Of a stretch of DNA of 18,074 bases, positions 1-5,410 are shown piece after piece. The stretch lies in NCBI GenBank assembly GCA_034716415.1, contig JAYEJB010000017.1, positions 1 through 18,074 of the forward strand, in the 5' to 3' direction. Numbering within the stretch: position 1 is the first letter of the stretch; each line of letters starts with the position of its first letter. The position numbers and the translations under genes were made by a program. This DNA comes from JAYEJB01 sp034716415. GTDB taxonomy: Bacteria > Patescibacteriota > Patescibacteriia > SG8-24. The notes under the pieces were generated by a model that worked only from the letters and a program-made list of their open reading frames with translations, was not told where the DNA came from and ran no database searches.

Positions 1-38
1 GACAGTCTGTTTCCCGCAGGAAACAGGCTGCCTGTTTT
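1..38. repeat. Palindromic repeat copy at window edge
   Basis: Positions 3-14 and 19-30 form a hairpin with a 4-nt loop and one G-T pair. The segment CAGGCTGCCTGTTTT (24-38) matches 14 of 15 bases with 6856-6870, in the centre of the palindrome inside the MBL hydrolase gene, so both look like members of one repeat family. The copy may be cut by the window edge. Bases 13-20 (CCCGCAGG) are also perfectly complementary to 85-92 (CCTGCGGG), so the repeat may take part in a larger fold. Confidence 0.5.
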
Positions 39-381
39 TGCCCCAAACTGTGCATAAGACATACACCGTTACTCCAAAAAAGAACCTGCGGGGCAAAACG
101 AAACAAAAAGAAGAACCCCACGGCAACGGTCAAGTTTTGGCTGATATGTAGTTGGGCCGTGCGTCTCCTAGGTAACGCCCGCCGTCTCCTCCGCCAAGAC
201 CAGAGAATTACCCTGTTCTGGCGGCTGATCCGGCTCGTCCGCCGGGATCCGCTCACAGACCCCACGGGGCTTGTGAATAAAGATCCCTCAGCCTTATTTT
301 TGACCCAAAACTATTCCGCTACGTGAAGTTCACTTAAATCGTACCATCAGCCTGTCGGACCCACAATAAAGAAGTCAAGCC
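39..381. other. Gene-free stretch rich in inverted repeats; possible structured RNA
   Basis: No convincing coding region is seen on either strand. Several complementary arms lie in order: CACGGCAAC near 118 with GTTGGGCCGTG near 153, CCGCCA near 190 with TGGCGG near 220, and GGGATC near 244 with GATCCC near 282. The last pair encloses a nested CACA/TGTG and CCC/GGG hairpin. AGTTTTGG near 134 can also pair with CCAAAACT near 304. This density suggests a multi-domain RNA. I looked for tmRNA, RNase P, 6S and SRP signatures and recognised none. The strand is undetermined; the hairpin at 391-409 could end a transcript in either direction. Confidence 0.3.
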
Positions 382-409
382 AAAAAGAAAACCCCCCCGA
401 AATGGGGGT
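382..409 (-). terminator. Intrinsic terminator of the amidotransferase gene
   Basis: On the minus strand an ACCCCC/GGGGGGT hairpin (391-409) is followed by TTTCTTTTT, 25 nt beyond the stop codon at 434. The plus strand also shows a stem followed by TATTTTGT, so it may work in both directions. Confidence 0.75.
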
Positions 410-433
410 ATTTTGTATAGAATAACCGATGCC

Positions 434-1162
434 TTATATCAAATCCTCCTTGTGTACTATTCGCTTTGCCCAATCCTTGAGCAGACGACAGGCTACCGGC
501 GTCTCCTCCGCGCTGTCGGCGACAGCCTGGAATTGCTCCTTCGAATCCACATACAGATCCGAATAATAATCGAGTCTCCACAACAGACCTTCCTTGTTGA
601 GTTCGGGGTGGAACTGGACACCATAGACCGGACCCTTGCCGATCCGAAAAGCCTGCATCGGACATTTGGCGGTCGTCGCCAACACAGTGCATCCATCGGG
701 CAGATATTCGATGCGGTCATGATGTCCTTCGGTCGCCTTGAATGATTTCGGATAGTCACGGAACAACGGGTCATCGGACGCCTCATCCGTTACCTGCACC
801 ACGCAGGTACCGATCTCCTCATTCTCCTTGTCCGCAATGCATTTGCCGCCAAGTGCGTCAGCCATGAACTGCGCACCGAAACAGAGTCCGAGAACAGGCA
901 TACCGCTTCTGACCGCCACCTTGGTCAATTCTTTCAGACTCTCCCGATTCGGAAAATCCTTATGCGCCTCATACTCACCACATCCTCCGATCATGAGGGC
1001 GGCCACACCCTCAAGAGCATCAAGTTCGACCGGCTCCTTGATCAGGTCATGCAGGATGAATTCTGACGCATCAATCCCGCTGGCCCGCACCACGGAATCC
1101 AGCTCGTGTTTTCTTGTCGCTTCATCCTCGCGAATTTGGACGAATAGTATGTTCTTTTTCAT
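434..1162 (-). CDS. Class I glutamine amidotransferase (GMP synthase-like, stand-alone)
   Basis: This 242-residue protein is a stand-alone class I (triad) glutamine amidotransferase, the domain that releases ammonia from glutamine for transfer to an acceptor. The nucleophile elbow GLCFGAQ places the catalytic Cys at residue 94, and GVQFHPE supplies His185 and Glu187, so the triad is complete. MIGGCGEYEAH near residue 57 resembles the oxyanion region of the GMP synthase-like branch. There is no ATP-pyrophosphatase domain, so it is not full-length GuaA; the acceptor is unknown and could be a peptide, an amino acid or a partner subunit. Start ATG at 1162 has no clear ribosome site. A plausible promoter lies just upstream and a terminator just downstream, so it is probably transcribed alone. 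It is cytosolic, with no signal peptide or membrane segment. Confidence 0.9.
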   Translation of the reverse strand: MKKNILFVQIREDEATRKHELDSVVRASGIDASEFILHDLIKEPVELDALEGVAALMIGGCGEYEAHKDFPNRESLKELTKVAVRSGMPVLGLCFGAQFMADALGGKCIADKENEEIGTCVVQVTDEASDDPLFRDYPKSFKATEGHHDRIEYLPDGCTVLATTAKCPMQAFRIGKGPVYGVQFHPELNKEGLLWRLDYYSDLYVDSKEQFQAVADSAEETPVACRLLKDWAKRIVHKEDLI

Positions 1163-1176
1163 ATTCGATATGAATA

Positions 1177-1205
1177 AGTCTACAGTGCATCACCGTGAAT
1201 ATCAA
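1177..1205 (-). promoter_or_regulatory. Putative promoter of the amidotransferase gene
   Basis: On the minus strand TTGATA (1200-1205) and TAGACT (1177-1182) are separated by 17 nt, 15 nt upstream of the start codon. The match to the housekeeping consensus is 5/6 and 4/6. The short leader fits the absence of a Shine-Dalgarno site. Confidence 0.45.
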
Positions 1206-1242
1206 AAGGACGGATGGCGTCCCCTCACCCGCACCCGAACAC

Positions 1243-1265
1243 AAAAAACCCCCGCAAGTGCGGGG
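1243..1265 (-). terminator. Intrinsic terminator after the 77-residue gene
   Basis: A perfect 6-bp stem CCCCGC/GCGGGG with a 4-nt loop (1250-1265) is followed on the minus strand by GTTTTTT. It lies 22 nt beyond the stop codon at 1288 and supports TAG as a true stop there. Confidence 0.85.
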
Positions 1266-1287
1266 ATGAAGTCGATGCGGGCATGAC

Positions 1288-1521
1288 CTACCAGAAGGGC
1301 GTCTCCCATTCGCCCGAGTTGACGCTACCCGGCGTCTGTCGCGGCGCGTCCTCGCGTTGTGCACGTCTGTTGAGGACGTCACGCACTGCGGCGGCGGCCT
1401 CTTTAGCGATATGCGGCTCTGTCGCGATTAGGTCGAGTTGGCCTTCTTCCAGGCCGGCGGCCACCAAAGCTTCGTGCAGTCTCTTCTCCATGCTGTCTGA
1501 CCTTTCTCCTTTTTGTGACAT
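1288..1521 (-). CDS. Small orphan soluble protein (77 aa)
   Basis: This small protein starts MSQKGERSDSMEKRLHEALV and ends GEWETPFW. I do not recognise a domain. Residues 10-55 look like two or three amphipathic helices (EKRLHEALVAAGLEEGQ and HIAKEAAAAVRDVLNRR), followed by a disordered tail. The ATG at 1521 was chosen because AGGAGG lies 6 nt upstream; the frame stays open further but offers only a TTG without a ribosome site. The gene is a single-gene unit: promoter near 1712-1738, long leader with a hairpin and a possible short leader ORF, and a terminator directly after the TAG stop. No membrane segment or signal peptide is present, so it is probably cytosolic. Its function is unknown. 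Confidence 0.7.
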   Translation of the reverse strand: MSQKGERSDSMEKRLHEALVAAGLEEGQLDLIATEPHIAKEAAAAVRDVLNRRAQREDAPRQTPGSVNSGEWETPFW

Positions 1522-1543
1522 GACTCTCCTCCTAAGGAACGAG

Positions 1544-1569
1544 AAAGCCCTGGTTTGGACCAAGGCTTT
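1544..1569 (-). promoter_or_regulatory. Leader hairpin ahead of the 77-residue gene
   Basis: AAAGCC and TGGT pair with ACCA and GGCTTT around a 4-nt loop, each arm with one bulged base. The hairpin lies between the possible leader ORF and the AGGAGG ribosome site of the 77-residue gene. It has no long T-run on the minus strand, so a translational or RNA-stability role is more likely than termination. Confidence 0.4.
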
Positions 1570-1597
1570 TGCGAACAATGTCTTTACGAATCATCGC

Positions 1598-1693
1598 TTA
1601 CAAAAGCCCGGATCTAAACGTAAAAAAGAAAAAGCCGCCAAAGACATAGCCCTTGTCGCTCCTGTTGTTCAGGTTGTGATTGTGTGTCTTCAT
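1598..1693 (-). CDS. Possible Phe-rich leader peptide (31 codons)
   Basis: An ATG at 1693, about 12 nt after the predicted transcription start, opens a 31-codon frame beginning MKTHNHNLNN and containing VFGGFFFFTF near its end. Six of residues 18-26 are Phe. It ends in TAA 29 nt before a hairpin that precedes the 77-residue gene. The arrangement resembles amino-acid leader peptides such as E. coli PheL, which is also Phe-rich. Against this, there is no Shine-Dalgarno site, the downstream gene has no known link to phenylalanine, and the T-rich tract alone could give Phe codons. An overlapping 18-codon frame (MSLAAFSFLRLDPGFCKR), with AGGAG 11 nt upstream, is an alternative. Confidence 0.25.
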   Translation of the reverse strand: MKTHNHNLNNRSDKGYVFGGFFFFTFRSGLL

Positions 1694-1711
1694 ACGACTT
1701 TATGAGGAAAG

Positions 1712-1738
1712 ATTATCTATGGGTCTTCTTTCTGTCAA
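1712..1738 (-). promoter_or_regulatory. Putative promoter of the 77-residue gene
   Basis: A perfect TTGACA (1733-1738, minus strand) is followed after 15 nt by GATAAT (1712-1717), or after 17 nt by TAATCT. It gives a leader of about 185 nt before the 77-residue gene. Confidence 0.5.
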
Positions 1739-1752
1739 ACATCCATGGAAAG

Positions 1753-1777
1753 AAAAACCCCGGATAAGAATCCGAGG
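1753..1777 (-). terminator. Intrinsic terminator of the thioredoxin-fold lipoprotein gene
   Basis: An 8-bp stem with one mismatch and a 4-nt loop (1758-1777) is followed on the minus strand by TTTTT. It begins 9 nt after the TAG stop at 1787-1789. Confidence 0.85.
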
Positions 1778-1786
1778 TAGTGACCC

Positions 1787-2365
1787 CTAGAGTTCACTCG
1801 GTTCGCCGAGCCACTCGCAGCCACTCAACTCGGCCAGCAGCTCGAACGTCGCTGTGCCTTCCCAGAAGATGCCGTCATCGAAGACCCAAGTCGGAAAGGC
1901 TTCCAGACCGCGCCCGTCGAGCTCGACCTCCTGACATTCCTCTTTCATCTCGTCGAGGATGCCTTCACCTTCCGGATCGAAGTAACAGTCGACGTAGTTG
2001 ATGATCTCATGGTACGGAGCGAACTGGTACTTCTGATATCGGCAGGCGGAGCACCAATAGGCTCCGTAGAGCACCGTGCCGACTTCACTCAGGCAGAGCG
2101 CGAGCACTTCACGCGGGTCCAGCTCTTCCTCTTCAGCATCGCCGTCCGGCAACACGTCCGCGTCTTCCGGCAACACATCCGCGTCTTCCGGCGCGATGTC
2201 CGCGTCAGCGTCATCACCGGCATCACGATCCGGCCGATGGACGTCATATCCGCCACCGGCATCCTCCATGTCATCCGGCCCCTCACAGGACATGAACACC
2301 ATGGCCAACGCCATGGCAAGCATCAACATGACAGCACACTCCCCGACCCTCCTCGTTCGGTGCAT
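1787..2365 (-). CDS. Secreted thioredoxin-fold lipoprotein with CxxC
   Basis: This 192-residue protein has a basic start (MHRTRR), a hydrophobic stretch to about residue 26 and a lipobox-like VFMSC, so Cys27 is probably lipidated and the protein anchored outside the membrane. Residues 28-82 are an acidic linker with a tandem EDADVLP unit. Residues 85-185 form a thioredoxin-like domain like the one fused to VKOR proteins: YGAYWCSACRYQK has the redox pair Cys105/Cys108, FPTW the cis-Pro at 158, and Cys91, Cys127, Cys144 and Cys183 are extra cysteines. It probably makes or exchanges disulfides in exported proteins, though reductase or isomerase roles are possible. AAAGGAG lies 7 nt before the ATG. 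The gene has its own promoter and terminator. A related protein lies directly upstream. Confidence 0.8.
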   Translation of the reverse strand: MHRTRRVGECAVMLMLAMALAMVFMSCEGPDDMEDAGGGYDVHRPDRDAGDDADADIAPEDADVLPEDADVLPDGDAEEEELDPREVLALCLSEVGTVLYGAYWCSACRYQKYQFAPYHEIINYVDCYFDPEGEGILDEMKEECQEVELDGRGLEAFPTWVFDDGIFWEGTATFELLAELSGCEWLGEPSEL

Positions 2366-2395
2366 GGAACTCTCCTTTCACTGCTCATCCTAATT

Positions 2396-2422
2396 CAAAA
2401 AATCAGCCGAATCACAGCTGAT
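2396..2422 (-). terminator. Intrinsic terminator of the upstream thioredoxin-fold gene
   Basis: A perfect ATCAGC/GCTGAT hairpin (2402-2422) followed on the minus strand by TTTTTT lies 40 nt beyond the stop at 2462. The predicted start of the downstream transcript falls inside the hairpin, so only transcripts read through from the upstream gene would form it. Confidence 0.7.
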
Positions 2423-2423
2423 G

Positions 2424-2452
2424 AACTTATATCTTAAACTTATTCGTGTCAA
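2424..2452 (-). promoter_or_regulatory. Putative promoter of the lipoprotein gene (TTGACA-N17-TAAGTT)
   Basis: TTGACA (2447-2452) and TAAGTT (2424-2429) are 17 nt apart on the minus strand and would give a leader of about 50 nt before the ATG at 2365. TATAAG at 15 nt is an alternative -10. TTGACA-N17-TAAGTT recurs before the membrane protein gene at 4174-5139. Confidence 0.55.
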
Positions 2453-2461
2453 ACCTGCCTT

Positions 2462-3076
2462 CTATCCTTCCCACTCACAGCCGCTGTTCCGGGCCAGCTC
2501 CCACATCGGCCGATTGCCCGTAACTCGGGACCCGTCACCGAAAATCCAGGTCGGATAGCTGGCTATCCTGGCATCCCTACAAGCCGTCGCTTGACCGTTT
2601 GCCGCGCTCTTATCGGCGCACTCGATGTAATTGACGCGACCCACCGCATCGCCGAACGCCGCCTTCTGGGTTTGACAGTGGTGACACCACTCCGCTCCGT
2701 ACAGCCTGGCGCCGCTTGCGGTCAGACAGTCCGCAAGCTTGGCTTCCGGACTCAACTTCACCGGTTCCGGAAGAGGTGCTGGAGGAGTCACCGGTACGGT
2801 CGCTACTGCTTCTTTTTCGGTCGTCGAACTGTCGTCTTCTGTGTCCTGATCATCTTCAGCGACCTGATCTCCGGCTTCCTCGGTGATGTCTTCACCGGAT
2901 TCGGTCGAGATTACAGGCGGAAATGCCGCGGTTTCCGGTTCATCGCTCGGACCATCATCTGAAAACGACCCTGAATTCAACACGGCGTAGACGACAACGC
3001 CAGCCACGATAAATCCACCGGCACACTTGCGGATCTTTCCGGTCAGGTCATTTTTTCTCTTCTTGCTGTAACGCAT
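2462..3076 (-). CDS. Membrane-anchored thioredoxin-fold protein with CHHC active site
   Basis: The 204-residue protein has a strongly basic N-terminus, one membrane segment at about 20-36 and an acidic, Pro-rich linker to about 108. Residues 112-203 form a thioredoxin-like domain. LYGAEWCHHCQTQKAAFG carries the redox pair Cys131/Cys134, and ASYPTW the cis-Pro at 175. Cys117, Cys153, Cys166 and Cys200 match cysteine positions in the neighbouring lipoprotein. It resembles the thioredoxin domain found fused to VKOR, here without the VKOR membrane part. A role in disulfide formation or isomerisation on the outer face of the membrane is the likely reading; the electron partner is not in this window. 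No Shine-Dalgarno site is seen before the ATG. The stop is TAG, with a terminator about 40 nt later. Confidence 0.8.
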   Translation of the reverse strand: MRYSKKRKNDLTGKIRKCAGGFIVAGVVVYAVLNSGSFSDDGPSDEPETAAFPPVISTESGEDITEEAGDQVAEDDQDTEDDSSTTEKEAVATVPVTPPAPLPEPVKLSPEAKLADCLTASGARLYGAEWCHHCQTQKAAFGDAVGRVNYIECADKSAANGQATACRDARIASYPTWIFGDGSRVTGNRPMWELARNSGCEWEG

Positions 3077-3289
3077 ATTGAAGGTCGGAAGAACTTAATC
3101 TTACCACCATGCTCTATAACCAAGAAACCTAAACGATTGCGCATACAAAAGGTGCCGATTTACCGACACCCTACCAAAGCTGCTGATTCAAGAGAATTCT
3201 GTTGCCGTTTCACACCTCCACTCACGACAAGCAATTTGAACTTAACACACCCTGACGGACGGGCAAGCATCAAAATGTGGATAATAAAT

Positions 3290-3439
3290 GATAGCGGGAA
3301 TAGCGGGAGGAGCGGAAAACAGATAACCTAAGACCGTGCTATGCACGGTCTTAGGTTTCTATTTCTTTAATATCTTTTCCCGCTAGCCCGGCGAATGCCG
3401 GGTGGTTCCCGCTGGTTCGCGAAGCGAACAATCCCCGCT
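3290..3439. repeat. Composite palindromic repeat region 3' of ndk
   Basis: The gene-free stretch 3077-3439 holds AGCGGGAATAGCGGGA-type units (3290-3315), a strong hairpin (3325-3357), and repeat blocks at 3379-3439. Two blocks recur 3' of leuS: 3388-3406 matches 12226-12244 in 17 of 19 bases, and 3424-3439 matches 12207-12222 in 15 of 16. The last block touches the ndk stop codon. GTTCGC/GCGAAC-type and CCGGC/GCCGG arms make short hairpins. Positions 3077-3289 hold no gene and no repeat I can define; they should contain the promoter for the gene at 2462-3076, but no clear boxes are visible. Confidence 0.65.
3325..3357. terminator. Strong hairpin, probable ndk terminator
   Basis: A perfect 15-bp stem with a TAT loop is the strongest hairpin in this intergenic region. 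On the plus strand it is followed by a T-rich tract; on the minus strand, the direction of ndk, there is no long T-run. It may stop or stabilise ndk transcripts. Confidence 0.45.
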
Positions 3440-3937
3440 TCACTCTTTCACCGTAAACTTCGTATATGATGGATCCTGCGCAACCAATTCCTCCGACTTG
3501 AACCAGACGTTGATCTCAGTCTCCGCTTCCTCCGGATTGGCCGAGGCGTGGATGAGGTTGAAGACCGCGATCTTCTTCTCGTCGGCGTGTTCGTATGAGA
3601 CATGCGAGTAGTCACCGCGGATCGTTCCGGGGGCGGCTTTCCTGGGCTCGGTCTCACCGACCATCTTACGGACGACTTCGACGATCCCCACTCCCTCGAC
3701 GCACATCGCTACGATCGGACCGGAGGTCAACATCTCGATCAAGAGATTCCGGACCGCTTCGCCGCGGCGCTGGGTAATGTCGTCGGTGTAGTGCTGCTCT
3801 GCCGTGTCCTTCTCGGAAACGAGCATCTTCAGGCCGACGATGCGTGCGCCAACGCGCTCGAAACGACTGACGATCTCGCCGATGATGCCACGATCCATGG
3901 CGTCAGGCTTTAGAAGAATGAGCGTTCTTTGTATCAT
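3440..3937 (-). CDS. ndk: Nucleoside diphosphate kinase
   Basis: Ndk transfers the gamma-phosphate of ATP to NDPs through a phosphohistidine and balances nucleotide pools in the cytosol. The active-site segment FNLIHASAN places the catalytic His at 130. Other expected residues are present: LLKPDA with Lys10, Tyr50, VRKMVGETEP with Arg90 and Thr97, and GTIRGDYS with Arg107; Asn127 precedes the His. The typical NLIHASD sequence reads NLIHASAN here, so the usual Asp after Ser132 is replaced. At 165 residues it is longer than the 140-residue norm, with extra residues near 52-66 and before the active site. The ATG at 3937 lacks a Shine-Dalgarno site and lies within or next to a long inverted repeat. 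The stop is TGA. A possible promoter lies at 4055-4083. Confidence 0.96.
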   Translation of the reverse strand: MIQRTLILLKPDAMDRGIIGEIVSRFERVGARIVGLKMLVSEKDTAEQHYTDDITQRRGEAVRNLLIEMLTSGPIVAMCVEGVGIVEVVRKMVGETEPRKAAPGTIRGDYSHVSYEHADEKKIAVFNLIHASANPEEAETEINVWFKSEELVAQDPSYTKFTVKE

Positions 3938-3944
3938 ATGTGTG

Positions 3945-4018
3945 GAAGGGGCAGAAGCGGGAGAAGCGGGAGAAGAAATAAATTTCTTCTGCCCCTTCTG
4001 CCGCTTCTCCCGCTTTTT
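3945..4018. repeat. Long imperfect inverted repeat in the ndk leader
   Basis: GGGGCAGAAGCGGGAGAAGC-type purine units on the left pair with the corresponding pyrimidine units on the right around AAATAAATTT. The core GGGGCAGAAGCGGGA...AATAAATTTCT recurs on the minus strand at 16484-16524, there without about 13 nt. In the ndk mRNA the whole dyad lies between the predicted promoter and the start codon, so it could fold and limit translation. Confidence 0.65.
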
Positions 4019-4054
4019 AATGTCTTGAATCTTAAATATCGATATCGTGCCGCA

Positions 4055-4083
4055 AGTGTAGCGTTTTAGCGAGGTATCATCAA
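4055..4083 (-). promoter_or_regulatory. Putative ndk promoter
   Basis: TTGATG (4078-4083) and TACACT (4055-4060) on the minus strand are 17 nt apart, each a 4/6 match. It would give a leader of roughly 110 nt containing the inverted repeat. Confidence 0.4.
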
Positions 4084-4121
4084 GACATGTCGGGTCAGGG
4101 GGTCTGAAGTCAGAAAAGGAT

Positions 4122-4151
4122 AAAAAAAGCCCCCGGCCTGCCGATGGGCAG
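4122..4151 (-). terminator. Intrinsic terminator of the membrane protein gene
   Basis: A GC-rich dyad (CTGCC/GGCAG, or GCCC/GGGC in an alternative fold) is followed on the minus strand by TTTTTTT. It lies 23 nt beyond the TGA stop at 4174. Confidence 0.75.
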
Positions 4152-4173
4152 ACTAGAGGCTAGAGGCGACGAA

Positions 4174-5139
4174 TCACAGGTGTGCGTCGTCGGAATCCGG
4201 TTCTTCTTCCCGGACGTCCAGGGCGTTGATGTAGTACCAACACCGCCCCATCACGTACTCGACCGCTCCGAAGAGCTTGCCGATCCAACGCTTGATGGTC
4301 TCGTAGAGCCACATCAGGATGAATCCCGCGATGAACAGCAATGATGCGAAACAACAGATGCCCCACCAGACGATGAGCACCAGGACGGTCACGTAGATGA
4401 AGCCGTGGACAGCCGCGAGCGGCAGGCACGCGGCCGCGGCCATGGAGATCGACCAGCGCGGTGCGGTCTGCATGACCTCACGCCACTGAAGCCTGAAGCT
4501 GTTGCTGTCGGCGCGTTTGACCGACCACATCACCAGTGCTCCGGCGCTGACCGCCAGGAACACGAATCCGATGAACATCGACTGACTGGTGTTGAAGTGA
4601 TAGAGGAAGTGATCGACCGTCACGTAGGTCAGCCCGATGAAAGCGCAAGACGCCAGCATTATCCCCCGCGTCAACGCGTGGAGCCGATGTCCTTGGCCAA
4701 CGTCCTTGTTCTCCAGTACACCCTGTCGGACCACGTCGCGGATCGCCGGCGCCAGCATCAATACCCAGATCGGAATCAACGCCACCTGAATCGCGGTCGA
4801 CAACTTGACGGCGTACAGCGTTCCGCTCGGAAGCACGGTCATCGCGACTTCAGTCTGCGGTGCGTACCCGGTCACCAGCCAGTTCACCCCGAACAGGGCA
4901 AGCGCCGCGAACATGAGCACCGCGGACCAGCGGAACAGGAGCTGCGTCCGTTGCAGTCCGACCCACTGGTCGATCGAACGCAGGAACGATGACTGCACTT
5001 CGTTGTGCAGGAAACTCCGGTATGGCCCAAGACCGATCATCTTCGGATTGGCCGCCCCAGAAGTCCTGAGATGATGCGAGATGCTCGCACCCATGATGGC
5101 CGCCACGGCCAACGCTCCACCCACAAGCATGGTTTCCAT
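4174..5139 (-). CDS. Seven-helix membrane protein of unknown function
   Basis: This 321-residue integral membrane protein has hydrophobic segments at about 5-22, 70-90, 113-133, 158-177, 186-207, 230-249 and 250-280, and ends in an acidic tail (EEEPDSDD). No family is recognised and no catalytic or transport motif is evident. His174-area residues (VDHFLYHF) and the loop HNEVQSSFLRSIDQW are the most distinctive features. The next gene upstream (5411-6457) has the same helix layout and a similar Arg-Trp start to its second helix, so the two are probably distant paralogues. AAAGGAG lies 8 nt before the ATG, and the gene has its own promoter and terminator. Its expression signals suggest a well-expressed single-gene unit. 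Confidence 0.8.
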   Translation of the reverse strand: METMLVGGALAVAAIMGASISHHLRTSGAANPKMIGLGPYRSFLHNEVQSSFLRSIDQWVGLQRTQLLFRWSAVLMFAALALFGVNWLVTGYAPQTEVAMTVLPSGTLYAVKLSTAIQVALIPIWVLMLAPAIRDVVRQGVLENKDVGQGHRLHALTRGIMLASCAFIGLTYVTVDHFLYHFNTSQSMFIGFVFLAVSAGALVMWSVKRADSNSFRLQWREVMQTAPRWSISMAAAACLPLAAVHGFIYVTVLVLIVWWGICCFASLLFIAGFILMWLYETIKRWIGKLFGAVEYVMGRCWYYINALDVREEEPDSDDAHL

Positions 5140-5190
5140 GCCTCTCTCCTTTCTTTTAGTGATTTCGCAAACGATGTAATGAGCTGATAT

Positions 5191-5219
5191 AACTTATCAA
5201 TTGGCGACAGGGGTGTCAA
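5191..5219 (-). promoter_or_regulatory. Putative promoter (TTGACA-N17-TAAGTT)
   Basis: TTGACA (5214-5219) and TAAGTT (5191-5196) on the minus strand are 17 nt apart, giving a leader of about 45 nt before the ATG at 5139. The boxes equal those at 2424-2452. Between here and 5368 I see only a small CCGAC/GTCGG hairpin near 5251-5270 and no gene. Confidence 0.6.
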
Positions 5220-5368
5220 CGCAATGGGAGAAGCTTAAAAGCTAAACAGACCGACATCTTAAGGGTCGGAGGGTTTGAGGGGGAACGAGACGACGCAAGA
5301 AGCATTTTAATAATGACTTGTGTCTAACGATTCCGTTTTACCGCCCCCCCCTGCTCCGTCTTGATAAG

Positions 5369-5388
5369 AAAAAAGCCCTGTAGGGCTT
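5369..5388 (-). terminator. Intrinsic terminator of the second membrane protein gene
   Basis: A perfect AAGCCC/GGGCTT stem with a 4-nt loop (5373-5388) is followed on the minus strand by TTTTTT, 22 nt beyond the stop at 5411. Confidence 0.9.
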
Positions 5389-5410
5389 AATTGAAGAGAC
5401 TGCGACGCGA

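Noticed and set aside
39..200. tmRNA on the plus strand, with a possible tag frame GKTKQKEEPHGNG ending at TAG
   Set aside because: The frame lacks the usual hydrophobic ALAA-like end, and no tRNA-like T-arm or acceptor end could be found.
1522..1578. N-terminal extension of the 77-residue protein from a TTG at 1578
   Set aside because: It has no ribosome site and runs through the leader hairpin, whereas the ATG at 1521 has AGGAGG at ideal spacing.
3945..4018. CRISPR-like array from repeated GCGGGAGAA units
   Set aside because: The units are directly adjacent without unique spacers of constant length, and no cas gene is present; it is a dyad repeat.
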